This document shows, in pieces, positions 51,985 through 62,386 of a DNA stretch of 64,000 nt (its first letter is position 1; each line of letters begins with the position of its first letter). Below the pieces are notes generated by a model. That model did no database searches. It had not been told where the DNA came from and saw only the letters and a list, made by a program, of their open reading frames with translations. The translations under genes and the position numbers were made by a program. Source of the DNA: JAJRXC01 sp047639555 (GTDB lineage: Bacteria; Actinomycetota; Acidimicrobiia; Acidimicrobiales; Aldehydirespiratoraceae); contig JBLIOE010000002.1 in the NCBI GenBank assembly GCA_047639555.1, forward strand, positions 62,001-126,000, written 5' to 3'.

Positions 51985-53450
51985 TCCGCTGGAATTGTGG
52001 TGTCTACGTCGGCGGCCGCTTCGGGAACAGCTTGCTCGGTCTCGACTGGCGCCTCCGCAGCAACCTCAGCCGGAGCTTCAGGGGCCGGAGCGGGAGCGGT
52101 CTCTGCGGCCGGGGCCGCGGCGGCTTTAGGCGCCACCGTCGGGACCGGCGGCGGCGGGGGAGTGCGACGTCCACCCTTCTTGCGCGGCGCCGGAGCGTCG
52201 ACGCCGAAGGATGCCGCGATTGCCGGCACCTTGCTGGCGTGCTTGCGCACGGCGGAGAGGAGCTGCTCGTTGGGCTCAGCCGGCTGTCCCTCGGGGACAA
52301 CCAGACCCTTTACCGGCGAGAACGCAACCGCGTCGAGCACAGTGGCCCACCGATCTTGTGTGATCTCGCTGGTGAGCGACGCTGAAGCGCCTGCCGCAAG
52401 CTTCTCGGCCATATCGGGAGGCAGCGGTGCGCCAGCCTTCGGCGGGCGGGAGCTAAGGCGAAGGGCCCGCACGACACGGCCTTCGGCGATGTTCTCCGCG
52501 AGCTCGTCGAGCCACTTACGGTGTTCGGCATCGACTCGGGCGGTAAGACCGTCACGGAGTTGGTCGGCCAGCGCACGGGACTCGTCATCGCGAGCACCAG
52601 TGTCGGCGGCCACGACAACACTACGGATGTCCTTCACGTCGATCTCGTTGATGCCAGCAATTGCGGCTTCGGCGCGGTCACGCCACTCGGCGGCCTTCAG
52701 CGCGGGAGCAAGCTTCTCGGCGAGCGCAACCAACGGCTCGCTCTTGATCTTCGGCATGCCTTCCGCCGCGGCCTTCTCGTTCATCCGGTCTACGGCCTGA
52801 CGCACACCAGGCACACCGCCCTTCAGGACTTCTTCGGCCACATGATGCTGCAATGCGGGCAGCGCCTTCAGCACGGCTTGGCGATGGGTGCGGGCCGGGC
52901 GCAAACGGGGCGCTTTCGGCCGAGCAGGAGCCTTCGGGCGTTCGGCACGTGGGCCGCGCTTATCTTCACGGCCACCGTCGCGTCCGCCTTCACGGCCACC
53001 GTCGCGTCCGCCTTCACGGCCACGGCCGCGTCCTTTGTCGCCATCGCGACCTCGGCCGCGTCCTTTGTCGCCATCACGGCCACGACCGCCGCCGCCGCGG
53101 CCCTTGCCGGCAAGCACCTGGGTGACGAGAGGCTCGTCGCGCCCAGAACCGAGAAGTTCGAGCGTCTCTTTCTCTTTGCGAGCCGCCTTCGGCGCAAACA
53201 CCGTGTTGATATCGAGGCCTTCGACAGTTGCCTCAGCCTCAACTTTCACGATGTCGCCGACGGCTAAGCCGCTCGGAACGAGCGAGCCGTCAAGCACGCC
53301 CTTCGGACTTTTCGCTCCAACAGCACGCCATGTCCAGGTGCCGTCGTCGCGATTAGAGGTGAGTTCGATTTCTAGCCTGCGTGCCACGGGCAGCAACGGT
53401 ATCGCTGCAAGGTCGCGCAAGCGACCCAAAACCCGAACTGGTCCCCTCAT
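51981..53450 (-). CDS. RG/Arg-Gly-rich protein, probably RNA-binding
   Basis: 489 residues. The N-terminal 100 residues read as an OB- or PilZ-like beta segment (LEIELTSNRDDGTWTWRAV, GDIVKVEAEATVEGLDI). Residues about 115-170 are RGR/GRD/GREGG tandem repeats; the middle is long helical (170-400) and the end Pro/Ala/Glu-rich. No enzymatic motif. The combination of a beta domain and RGG-like repeats suggests nucleic-acid binding or condensate formation; this is inference. It precedes the enoyl-CoA hydratase gene with a 4-nt overlap. Confidence 0.7.
   Translation of the reverse strand: MRGPVRVLGRLRDLAAIPLLPVARRLEIELTSNRDDGTWTWRAVGAKSPKGVLDGSLVPSGLAVGDIVKVEAEATVEGLDINTVFAPKAARKEKETLELLGSGRDEPLVTQVLAGKGRGGGGRGRDGDKGRGRGRDGDKGRGRGREGGRDGGREGGRDGGREDKRGPRAERPKAPARPKAPRLRPARTHRQAVLKALPALQHHVAEEVLKGGVPGVRQAVDRMNEKAAAEGMPKIKSEPLVALAEKLAPALKAAEWRDRAEAAIAGINEIDVKDIRSVVVAADTGARDDESRALADQLRDGLTARVDAEHRKWLDELAENIAEGRVVRALRLSSRPPKAGAPLPPDMAEKLAAGASASLTSEITQDRWATVLDAVAFSPVKGLVVPEGQPAEPNEQLLSAVRKHASKVPAIAASFGVDAPAPRKKGGRRTPPPPPVPTVAPKAAAAPAAETAPAPAPEAPAEVAAEAPVETEQAVPEAAADVDTTIPAE
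52963..53088 (-). repeat. Tandem repeats within the RG-rich gene
   Basis: Two 24-nt units (52981-53004, 53005-53028; 22 of 24 identical) follow a partial unit from 52963, then two 30-nt units (53029-53058, 53059-53088). They encode GREGGRDG and GRGRDGDK blocks. Unit count is likely to vary between strains. Confidence 0.8.
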
Positions 53451-53505
53451 CTCGGGCGAGAGCCGAGAGGAGTGGACCAGTTGCGGGAAAACCGTGAGCG
53501 AATGC

Positions 53506-54924
<1,419 letters not shown>

Positions 54925-55099
54925 TTGAGCTTGTCGTCCTTGGCCATCGGGATCGGAATCTTTGCCTCGTCACTCTGCCATCTTTCTCCGCATTCCGTCA
55001 CGCCGGGAAGTCGGGACCAAGGGCCCTTTCGCTGCGTTCATCGCCAGCCGCACGGTGATCTGGCGTCTACAACGGACGCGCCCATCGAACGGAGTTCCG

Positions 55100-56443
55100 A
55101 TGATCACTACCTTTGCGCGACGGCTCGTCCTGAGCCTTCTTGTGCTGTCGCTAGTAGCCGCCTCGTGCGCCGAGGACGACGAGTTGGGCGGGGAGGTCAC
55201 CCTCGACGACATCGGAGCGGACGCCGCTATTCCGCTCATTGACCTCAGCGAGTTCGCGGTGCGCGGCGACCTCGCTGTTCCCGAGGGTCATGTCGTCCTC
55301 GACATCTTGAACACCGGCAACGCACCGCACAACCTGAGCCTGGCGAACGGGCCGAAGACGGCAGACTTGAACACCGGTGAAGGGACCTTCCTTGACCTCG
55401 GCGAGCTCTCACCGGGCAACTACGAACTCTTCTGCGACATTCCTGGCCACAGAGAGTCAGGGATGACAACGATGCTCGAAGTTGTGTCAACCGCAAACGC
55501 GGGAGCCATGACGATTTCGACGGAGCGAAGCGATGAGCCGGATTGGGCCCATCTTGACGCGGCCATGATCGACTCGATCAAAGCATTCCCGGCCGAGACC
55601 GAGGGCCTCGGCAACATCCCACTGGAGCCCACGATTCTTGACGACGGCACCAAAGTCTTCGACCTCACCGTCGCCATCACGCCGTGGGAAGTTGAACCCG
55701 GGAAGATCGTCGATGCCTGGACCTACAACGGCATGGTTCCCGGGCCCGAGATCCGTGTTGAAGTCGGCGACAACGTGCGGGTGAACGTGCAGAACGATCT
55801 CCCACTGGGCACCGACATCCACTGGCACGGCATCCGCACGCCAAACAATCAGGACGGCGTGGCTCCGATCACGCAGGATCTCATCGAGACCGGCGATAGC
55901 TACGTCTACGAATTCGTCGCAGAGCGAGCGTCGCTCGGGATGTACCACGCCCACCATCACGGACAAATGGCGATTCCGAACGGACTGTTCGGCGTGTTCA
56001 CGGTTGGCGATATCTCGATTCCGCGGGGGCAGAACATCAACGGCACCATCATTCCCGAAGATCTTGTGATCGCCCACGAGATCCCGATGGTGCTCAACGA
56101 TGCTGGCGTCATCGGCTATTCGTTAAACGGGAAGTCATTCCCGGCGACCGAACCATACGTCGTTGCCTCCAACGACTGGATCACTGTCACGTACTACAAC
56201 GAGGGGCTCCAGATCCATCCGATGCACCTCCACCAATTCCCGCAGTTGGTGATCGCCAAGGATGGATTCCCACTCGATAACCCCTATTACGCCGACACCG
56301 TCAATGTCGCACCCGGTGAGCGATACACCGTCCTGATCAACGCCGACACCGTGGGCACGTGGGTCTGGCACTGCCACATCCTCACGCACGTCGAACGGGA
56401 CGAAGGAATGTTCGGCATGGTGACGGCGATGATCGTCGCCTAG
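55100..56443 (+). CDS. Multicopper oxidase with N-terminal cupredoxin domain, lipoprotein
   Basis: 447 residues. Signal with lipobox SLVAASC (Cys near 22). An N-terminal plastocyanin-like domain has the type-1 ligands HN, CDIPGH and M (about 70-130). It is followed by two multicopper oxidase domains: HWHGI, YHAHHHGQ, HPMHLHQF, and a last WHCHILTHVERDEGM with type-1/2/3 ligands. This resembles two-domain laccases or nitrite-reductase-like oxidases with an added blue-copper donor. It would oxidise a phenol, metal ion or nitrite outside the cell. ATG 55100 has GGAG 8 nt upstream. It overlaps the next gene tail-to-tail by 4 nt. Confidence 0.9.
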   Translation: MITTFARRLVLSLLVLSLVAASCAEDDELGGEVTLDDIGADAAIPLIDLSEFAVRGDLAVPEGHVVLDILNTGNAPHNLSLANGPKTADLNTGEGTFLDLGELSPGNYELFCDIPGHRESGMTTMLEVVSTANAGAMTISTERSDEPDWAHLDAAMIDSIKAFPAETEGLGNIPLEPTILDDGTKVFDLTVAITPWEVEPGKIVDAWTYNGMVPGPEIRVEVGDNVRVNVQNDLPLGTDIHWHGIRTPNNQDGVAPITQDLIETGDSYVYEFVAERASLGMYHAHHHGQMAIPNGLFGVFTVGDISIPRGQNINGTIIPEDLVIAHEIPMVLNDAGVIGYSLNGKSFPATEPYVVASNDWITVTYYNEGLQIHPMHLHQFPQLVIAKDGFPLDNPYYADTVNVAPGERYTVLINADTVGTWVWHCHILTHVERDEGMFGMVTAMIVA

Positions 56444-57339
56444 CCCACGAGGTCTGCGGGGTCAGTGTTGGCCCCGCAGATCACGACGGCCACCTTCTCG
56501 CCATCGGCGGGGGAGTACGCCCCGGACTGGATCGCCGCGTAGGCCGTTGCTCCGCCGTGTTCGGCAACGATCTGCGCTTGATCCCAGAGCGATTGTCGCG
56601 CCGCGACGATCGCTTCGTCATCGACCAACACGGAGTTGGCCCGATCCCGAAGCACCGTCCACGGCACGGCCCCGATCTGGCGAGCGCCGAGTGAATCGGC
56701 AGCGATGCTGTCGATCTCGACTGCGACGGGCTCGCCCGCAGCGAGCGCCTCGTGTAAGCAGCAGCATCGGCGGGGTTCAACACAGACAATCTTCACGTCG
56801 GGCAACGCGGCGGCGATTCCCGCCGCCAGACCGCCACCACCAGTTGCGACAACCACCGTGTCGAGACCCTCGATCTGCTGCTCGAGTTCAATCCCGATCG
56901 TGCCTTGGCCCGCGACGGTCAGCGGTTCGTCGAATGGGTGGATCGCCAGCGCGCCCGACTCGGCGATCCGCCGATCGCAAGCCGCCTGCGCATCGGCATA
57001 GAGATCACCGCCCACATGCACGTCGGCACCAAGCGCTCGAATGCGGGCGATCTTCACCGGCGAAGAGGTGGCCGGAACATAGATCTCGGCGCGAACCCCC
57101 AGCTCACGAGCAACGTGAGCGACAGCGATGCCGTGGTTGCCGCCCGATGCCGCGATCAACCCCGCGTTGGGCACACCTTGGGCAAGCGCACTGTTGAAGC
57201 TCCCCCGAGCCTTGAACGATCCGGAGTGTTGAAACAGTTCGAGCTTGAGCGTGACGCCATCGAAATCCATCACGGGCGTTCGACGCACGTGTTTTCGAAT
57301 GCGGCCGTAGGCGGCATCAACGGCCACTCTGGTGATCAT
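56440..57339 (-). CDS. Threonine dehydratase/serine racemase-like PLP enzyme
   Basis: 299 residues, the short catabolic form without an ACT domain. PLP-binding Lys43 in SGSFKARG, Asn loop SGGNHG, and phosphate-binding GGGGLAAG are intact. It deaminates Thr/Ser or racemises Ser/Asp. ATG 57339 was chosen because family members start near this point; the frame extends further upstream without conserved sequence. Convergent with the multicopper oxidase gene. Confidence 0.9.
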   Translation of the reverse strand: MITRVAVDAAYGRIRKHVRRTPVMDFDGVTLKLELFQHSGSFKARGSFNSALAQGVPNAGLIAASGGNHGIAVAHVARELGVRAEIYVPATSSPVKIARIRALGADVHVGGDLYADAQAACDRRIAESGALAIHPFDEPLTVAGQGTIGIELEQQIEGLDTVVVATGGGGLAAGIAAALPDVKIVCVEPRRCCCLHEALAAGEPVAVEIDSIAADSLGARQIGAVPWTVLRDRANSVLVDDEAIVAARQSLWDQAQIVAEHGGATAYAAIQSGAYSPADGEKVAVVICGANTDPADLVG

Positions 57340-57530
57340 CTGCGCAGTCTCGCGGAGAAATCTTGCGAAGGGTGCCAGATTTTGCTTCGACCAACACTCG
57401 GAGGGGCGTGGGAACAGTGCGAGGGGTCCGCCAACCAGCGGAGAACGAATAGGAATATCCGCATCGACGGGGAAGTCGTCGTCGCTGTCGATGGGGTGTA
57501 CTGACGCTGTCACACCCCAGTCATATGATA

Positions 57531-57545
57531 CGAACGTATGTTCGA
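57531..57545 (+). promoter_or_regulatory. LexA/SOS box
   Basis: CGAAC-GTAT-GTTCGA, a near-perfect match to the actinobacterial SOS box TCGAAC-N4-GTTCGA (first T replaced), placed directly before the DUF222/HNH gene. The rest of 57340-57672 shows no other gene or motif. Confidence 0.75.
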
Positions 57546-57672
57546 TTAAGATCAGACAGCGCGAGAAGAATTCGAGGGGCGAGCGGATGCCGCTCGTCGC
57601 GCGCTCGCCGATCTCCGCGAGTTTGATCTGGGGCGTCTTGATCTCACGGCGCGCGGTGATGCCGTTGTCGAG

Positions 57673-58731
57673 ATGCATGTTGTTGTTGATCAAGCAAGCG
57701 CGGTGCGAACCGGTGTTGTTGCAGAGATGGATCGTCTGGGCGTGTGGCAGGGCGAGGGCGCGAAGTCGGCGGGAGGGTGGCTGCGGTGTCGTGCGCTTCG
57801 GCCCGGTGATGAAGCATCTCGTTCGATTCGGCGAGCCCGGCGGCTGCGCGAAGCGTCGAAGCTGTCATGGTCGTTCGATCAGGGCCGGATTGGGGAGACC
57901 CGTGTCGATGCCGTTCTGCGAGTCTGCAACGAACGAACGGCCGAACTCTTCGAACGTGATGAAGACATGCTTGTCGGCTTCGCCGAAACACTGCGTTACG
58001 ACAAGCTGCTTGTTGCCCTGCAACGGTGGCTGCAGCTGGCCGACACCGACGGTCCTGACCCGGATGCGAAGGAGTTCGCGGCTCGGCGTTTCTCTCTTTC
58101 GAAGACGCTTGAAGGTACGTGGCAATCGGAAGGCTTCTGGGACCGAGTGAGCGGGTCCGAGCTCTCTGAAGCGGTCCGCCGTGAAGCCGACCGCCTCTTC
58201 AAAAAGGAATGGGCCGAGGCGGAAGAACGGCTCGGACGGCCACCAATATTGGATGAGCTTGAGCGCACCCCGGGCCAGCGGCGCGCTGACGCACTTCTCG
58301 CTTTGGTCCGTCGGGGAGCAGCAACCGCGGAGGGCGGCGCTCGGCCGCTGATCAACATCATTGTTGGTCTCGACACGCTTCTGGGCCCTGTCGCCGAGCT
58401 GCTCGACGGAACGATCCTGTCGCCCGGGACAGTGGCCCGGCACCTTCTCGAGTCTCACATCCGCAGCCTGGTGTTCGAATCGCCGCAGAAAGTGTTGAGG
58501 ATTTCGAGCAAGAGTCGCTTCTTCAGCGGCCGCCTCCGCGACGCGATCGAGATTCGAGATCGCGAGTGCCAACATAAGCTGTGCGATGAACCCGCCGCCC
58601 GCTGCGACGTCGACCACTTGATTCCATGGCCCGAAGGCCAGACATCCGAAGCCAACGGCGACATGAAATGCGGCTTCCACAACCGAAAGAAGGGGCATCG
58701 CCGAGGCGAGCGGATGCCGCGCGACGGCTGA
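57673..58731 (+). CDS. DUF222 (13E12-type) protein with HNH nuclease domain
   Basis: 352 residues from ATG 57673. DUF222 block includes DQASAVRTGVVAEMDRLG and EGAKSAGGWL; the C-terminal HNH zinc-finger nuclease has CQHKLC, DVDHLIPW and HNRKKG. Homology extends upstream to 57550 (REEFEGRADAARRALADL...) but contains no ATG, GTG or TTG; the preceding ATG at 57538 runs into TAA after three codons, overlapping the SOS box. Either a rare start is used or the 5' end has a nonsense change. Related 13E12 genes in mycobacteria include LexA targets. Confidence 0.82.
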   Translation: MHVVVDQASAVRTGVVAEMDRLGVWQGEGAKSAGGWLRCRALRPGDEASRSIRRARRLREASKLSWSFDQGRIGETRVDAVLRVCNERTAELFERDEDMLVGFAETLRYDKLLVALQRWLQLADTDGPDPDAKEFAARRFSLSKTLEGTWQSEGFWDRVSGSELSEAVRREADRLFKKEWAEAEERLGRPPILDELERTPGQRRADALLALVRRGAATAEGGARPLINIIVGLDTLLGPVAELLDGTILSPGTVARHLLESHIRSLVFESPQKVLRISSKSRFFSGRLRDAIEIRDRECQHKLCDEPAARCDVDHLIPWPEGQTSEANGDMKCGFHNRKKGHRRGERMPRDG

Positions 58732-58816
58732 AGTACGCCGTCGGCGAGATCATCGAACCCAGCAAGACCTCGATCTCAGCTTTAGTGGACTCCCGGAACT
58801 CAACTAGTCGCGACGC

Positions 58817-60016
58817 TCAGACGCTGTGGCGTCGGGGCGAAAACGCCATGCTGTAGGTATCGGTTGGCTTCGCGGCTAGGGGAGTGGCGACCTCCTGGAC
58901 AGTCGGACCGATGCCGAGCGGGACGAGCGCCTCTATGTCGAGGTCGTAGATCTCAGCCGCAGTTTCGCCGAGCACCTTGCGCAGGTCAGCTTCGTCCCAG
59001 TCGTGGAACGTGTACTGCAGCGACTCGAGCGTGTAGGGGTAGGTGCCTTCTTTGTGCGGGTAGTCGCTACCCCACATCACTTTGTCGATTCCGAGTGTCT
59101 TGATCGCGTCGGCTTCGTCGGGGGAGGGCATGCTCGCTCCCATCCAGCAGTTCTGTTGGAAGTAGAACGACGGCGCCTGCGGGATCAGATCGGGTGGAGC
59201 AGGCATTTCGCCGACCCGTCCGTTCGCAACGAACAGGTTCCAATACATGTCCATACGGCCGAGGACATCGGGCACCCACCCGACCGCCTGCTCCGTCATC
59301 ACGAACTTCAGATCCGGGTGCCGATCGAACACGCCGCCAATGATCAGGTGCCAAAGGCTGCGGTTCGCGAAGAACGGCACCTCCATCAACATGAGCATGT
59401 TGCGACCGGGCGCACCTTCTATGTCGGGGATGCCAGCGCCGCCGTGCTGGTTGATCGGCATGCCGGTCTCCTCCGCGGCAGCCCAGACCGGGTCGTAGCT
59501 GCGGTCCCACAACGACGGCACGCCAGAGTCAGGGGGAATGGCGGAGAAGAGGATGCCCTTGAGGCCATTCTCTTTTGCCCAGTGGATCTCGGCAACCGCG
59601 GTCTCAACGTCGTTCGGAAAGATCTGCGCGAGGCCAGCCCGGCGACCGGGCAGTTCCTGACACCAATCAGCCAACCAACGGTTGTGCGCGGTCAAGCCGG
59701 CTTGGCGTTGCTCGTGTTCGAGCCCGCTCGCCGGTGGGCGGACAACAAGCTGCCCGGTGGGGAAGAATGGCGGGACGGTGTTGGGGAAGATGACCTCGGC
59801 GGACTGCAGGTCGCCCTCGAGCTCACGTTGCCGATACTCATTGTCCCAGTTTCGGACGCGGGTCGGATCTTCGAGGTCGGTGAACGGATTCTCGTAGCCC
59901 GCCGCCCACACCTCGAAGTCGTCGTGATACTTCAAGGCGAGATAGTCCTTGTAGTCGGCAATGTCAGCGCCGGCGTGACAGTCGGCTGAGATGATCGTGT
60001 AGCGGTCCTGACCCAT
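58817..60016 (-). CDS. Amidohydrolase-2 family metal-dependent hydrolase/decarboxylase
   Basis: 399 residues with the TIM-barrel amidohydrolase-2 outline: the N-terminal ISADCHAG motif (replacing the usual DxHxH), QHGGAGI, and a late WGSDYPHKEGTYP metal-binding motif. Related enzymes cleave or decarboxylate aromatic or acyl compounds. The substrate is unknown. ATG 60016. The gap 60017-60153 holds a hairpin terminator for the upstream SLH gene. Confidence 0.88.
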   Translation of the reverse strand: MGQDRYTIISADCHAGADIADYKDYLALKYHDDFEVWAAGYENPFTDLEDPTRVRNWDNEYRQRELEGDLQSAEVIFPNTVPPFFPTGQLVVRPPASGLEHEQRQAGLTAHNRWLADWCQELPGRRAGLAQIFPNDVETAVAEIHWAKENGLKGILFSAIPPDSGVPSLWDRSYDPVWAAAEETGMPINQHGGAGIPDIEGAPGRNMLMLMEVPFFANRSLWHLIIGGVFDRHPDLKFVMTEQAVGWVPDVLGRMDMYWNLFVANGRVGEMPAPPDLIPQAPSFYFQQNCWMGASMPSPDEADAIKTLGIDKVMWGSDYPHKEGTYPYTLESLQYTFHDWDEADLRKVLGETAAEIYDLDIEALVPLGIGPTVQEVATPLAAKPTDTYSMAFSPRRHSV

Positions 60017-60099
60017 CCCGCGGTTCTAGTCGGCGCCGCCCAGCCGATCACATCGAGAAGCTGTGTGTGCACTCGTTTTGGTCGAATGATGCAACGAGA

Positions 60100-60127
60100 A
60101 GAGCCCGGACCAGTGGGCCCGGGCTCT
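60100..60127. terminator. Hairpin terminator
   Basis: AGAGCCCGG and CCGGGCTCT, a perfect 9-bp stem with a 10-nt loop, downstream of the SLH gene on the minus strand. The following minus-strand sequence TTCTCGTT is T-rich. Confidence 0.65.
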
Positions 60128-60153
60128 CTTCGGTAACGGAATGTGGTTCGTGC

Positions 60154-60963
60154 CTACCGCGCTGGCAGCGTCGTCACGATGCCTCGGGCGTAGCAGTCGT
60201 CACCGTTGACGTTGAAGGCAACCTGGATGCCTTCGCCGTTGAAGGCGATCTGGCTCCCGTCTTCGGCCGTGAGCGCACCGGCACCGCTCAGGCGCTCGAT
60301 GAATGATGTCTGGACGGCCTGGCCGGAAGTCGACGCCCCGAGCGCTCGCTCGACCGTCACACCCGTGTTGGCCGGATAGAGATCAACCGCGTCCTGCTTC
60401 GTCGTCATGAAGGGCTCGGTTGAGAAGGCCCGCATCTGGAGTGTGGCGCGGTTTTGGTCTCCGTCGCTCGGATTCGAGGTGTCGGTCTCGTAACACCGCA
60501 GGGACAGACTCAGCGGGCCGACTTCGGCAATGGTCATCGTCGATTCAAAGTCCAGGCGGACCTCGAAACCCATCTGGGTGACTTCGTTCGATCCGGTGCC
60601 GAGTCGAGCGTCGATATCGGTGGCGAGCGCGTCGACCTCGATGAAGAGAGTGTCGACATCGCTCGTGAGACTGTCGAGCGCGGGTTGGACAACATTCTCC
60701 TGGTATCGCTTGAGGAACAAGACGCTTTCTCCGCGGGTCACCCCATCTGTGGGCTTGAAGGTTTTAGAGCCGGAGGGGGAGCCCGTCGTGATTTCGTTCG
60801 TTTTGGCCCACGTCGCTGCGTCGGCGTAGAACGCGTTGTCGGCAACGTCGTCGAAGAAGTTCGTGTGCCCGGCCGAGTGCGTCGCGATCGCCGTTGCGGG
60901 GATCAGTAGTGCGACGACGACGATCGACATCGCGACTTTGAGTTTGGTCACTTTTATGGTCAT
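60154..60963 (-). CDS. Secreted SLH-domain protein
   Basis: 269 residues. Signal peptide (1-28, ending ATAIATHS), then one SLH module (TNFFDDVADNAFYADAATWAKTNEIT...TRGESVLFLKRY, 34-88) and a beta-rich C-terminal domain of unknown kind that contains two cysteines. AAGGA lies 6-7 nt before ATG 60963. It resembles other acidimicrobial surface proteins; the ligand is unknown. Confidence 0.85.
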   Translation of the reverse strand: MTIKVTKLKVAMSIVVVALLIPATAIATHSAGHTNFFDDVADNAFYADAATWAKTNEITTGSPSGSKTFKPTDGVTRGESVLFLKRYQENVVQPALDSLTSDVDTLFIEVDALATDIDARLGTGSNEVTQMGFEVRLDFESTMTIAEVGPLSLSLRCYETDTSNPSDGDQNRATLQMRAFSTEPFMTTKQDAVDLYPANTGVTVERALGASTSGQAVQTSFIERLSGAGALTAEDGSQIAFNGEGIQVAFNVNGDDCYARGIVTTLPAR

Positions 60964-61127
60964 GGACAGTCCTTTTTTTGGGGCGGCTGCGCAACTTAGT
61001 CGACCCGGGCCGAATCCCTTTCACACAACGAAAATGCCTTCCCCGTTCAAGTTTGGCACCTTCTCGGGAAACCGCCGGAAATCATCGTTATGTAAAGTTA
61101 ACTAGCCCTTATCGCTTCCCGAGGGGT

Positions 61128-61439
61128 TCACGCGTCGGCGGTGGTCGTCGGTTCGGACAGCTTGATTTCGATGTGGACGGTCCCGCCAAGGGCAGCGACG
61201 TGGCGGCGGAGGGTTGAGAGCTTGAGGTCGGCCGAACGTTCACACGCCGAAACCGCGCCTTGGGTGATTCCCAGCCTCTCTGCGAGTTCGGTTTGAGTGA
61301 TGCCGGATTCCTTGCGGAGTTCTGCAAGCCGGTACGCGATGGTTTCGGCGCGGGCTTTTTCAGTGAGCGCTTCAATACGGATGCTGCGTTCGTGGTCATC
61401 GTGGAGCGGAGCGGCTAGCTCTGAGAACTTTTTGGCCAT
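61128..61439 (-). CDS. higA: HigA-type XRE antitoxin
   Basis: 103 residues. The helix-turn-helix TQTELAERLGITQGAVSACERSADLKLSTLRRHVAAL occupies 49-85, in the antitoxin layout with an N-terminal toxin-binding part. The start ATG 61439 overlaps the last codon of the broken toxin gene (TGATG). In an intact pair it neutralises HigB and represses the operon. Here the partner is damaged. Confidence 0.88.
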   Translation of the reverse strand: MAKKFSELAAPLHDDHERSIRIEALTEKARAETIAYRLAELRKESGITQTELAERLGITQGAVSACERSADLKLSTLRRHVAALGGTVHIEIKLSEPTTTADA

Positions 61440-61667
61440 CAGATCAATCCTTCGTTTCGGAGAGTTGCGAGATGTTGGTCGTAGAGGTCATCGGCCTGTC
61501 ATATTTTGGTATCTCGATGCAGTAATCGTGTCGACCGACGGACGACCCAAGCCGAGCCCCATCTCCTCGAGTAATGGCACCAGAGCTGCTATGGCGTCTT
61601 GTTCGGCGGTGCTGATCGTGTTCCACCACGCTCCGAATTCGTCGGTGTATTCGATTTCCCACGCCAC
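61439..61667 (-). pseudogene. higB: HigB/RelE-type toxin, internally deleted and frameshifted
   Basis: The first 58 codons from GTG 61667 read as a RelE/HigB N-terminus (WEIEYTDEFGAWW, ALVPLLEEMGLGLGRPSVD, QNMTG), then hit a stop. In the next frame the last 18 codons read ADDLYDQHLATLRNEGLI, the normal C-terminus, ending at the higA start. The catalytic middle, normally carrying the GG-LRVLFAFDP and SG-W-WY strands, is missing. An inactivating deletion is the simplest reading. No toxicity expected. Confidence 0.85.
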
Positions 61668-61689
61668 GAAACAATACTCCTAGTTAATA

Positions 61690-62385
61690 TTAAGTGCAAC
61701 TAGTAATTCGACGGCCATCGGCTCGCCATGCCTCCCGATCCCCGAGGTGCTCGACGTCGGATCGACGCCAGAGTCGAGTTCGGCCGAGAGACTTCACTAC
61801 TGCATCTCGACGAGGGCCTTCGGCACTCCACTTGAATTGTGCGGCGTCCAGGACTGGCGAACGATTGTCGAACGAGTCGCGGATGCCCTCGAAGTCATGC
61901 GCTGTTGGACTCCTCGGCTCGCCGCTCAGGGACAACTGACCGGGGCGCCGCATCGTGGCAAGCACAAGTGCTCCTGATCGAACGCGCTGATCTCGACCCC
62001 GTTGTGCCGGGTGGCCAGCCAAGCTCGACGAGCCAAGACGGGGCAAAAAGGCGTTCGATCACGGGGTCGCTCGCCTACGAGCGACCGACGTCGGCGACGT
62101 GGCACTGACTCTCGTTCACGGAGACCTCATCAACCGCAATGCTCACTCGAGGACGGTTCGATCACCAGTATCTTCGACTGGGGCTGCCAGCGCTGGGGCG
62201 ACCACCTCTTCGATCTCGCGTGCCAGGTCGACTATTGGCGCTGTCGATTCATCGCGAAGAGGAGCGAATTGTCTATTCACACCTCGAATATGGGCCTTCA
62301 CCAGTTATGGCGAAACTTTGGTTTGTGAGAACACCGATCACAACGCAGCCTTGTAAGTACCGCTGTCCGCATTGTAAGCTAGGGC
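61690..62385 (+). pseudogene. Aminoglycoside phosphotransferase-like gene, multiple frameshifts
   Basis: Pieces of one phosphotransferase can be followed across frames: RLHYCISTRAFGTPLELCGVQDW (about 61788-61856), VGDVALTLVHGDLINRN (about 62088-62138; the catalytic HGD), then ITSIFDWGCQRWGDHLFDLACQVDYW (about 62158-62236; the metal-binding DWG). At least two frameshifts and an early stop break it, and the N-terminus is missing. The order and motifs resemble hygromycin-type APH proteins, but it is decayed and cannot give a full enzyme. No intact gene is present in this 700-nt stretch. Confidence 0.75.
62351..62380 (+). promoter_or_regulatory. Promoter of the VapBC-like pair with repeated TTGTAAG
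   Basis: TTGTAA (62351-62356) and TAAGCT (62375-62380) with an 18-nt spacer. TTGTAAG recurs at 62351-62357 and 62372-62378, 21 nt apart (two helical turns), a fitting site for the AbrB protein that starts 6 nt downstream of the -10. Confidence 0.55.
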
Positions 62386-62386
62386 C

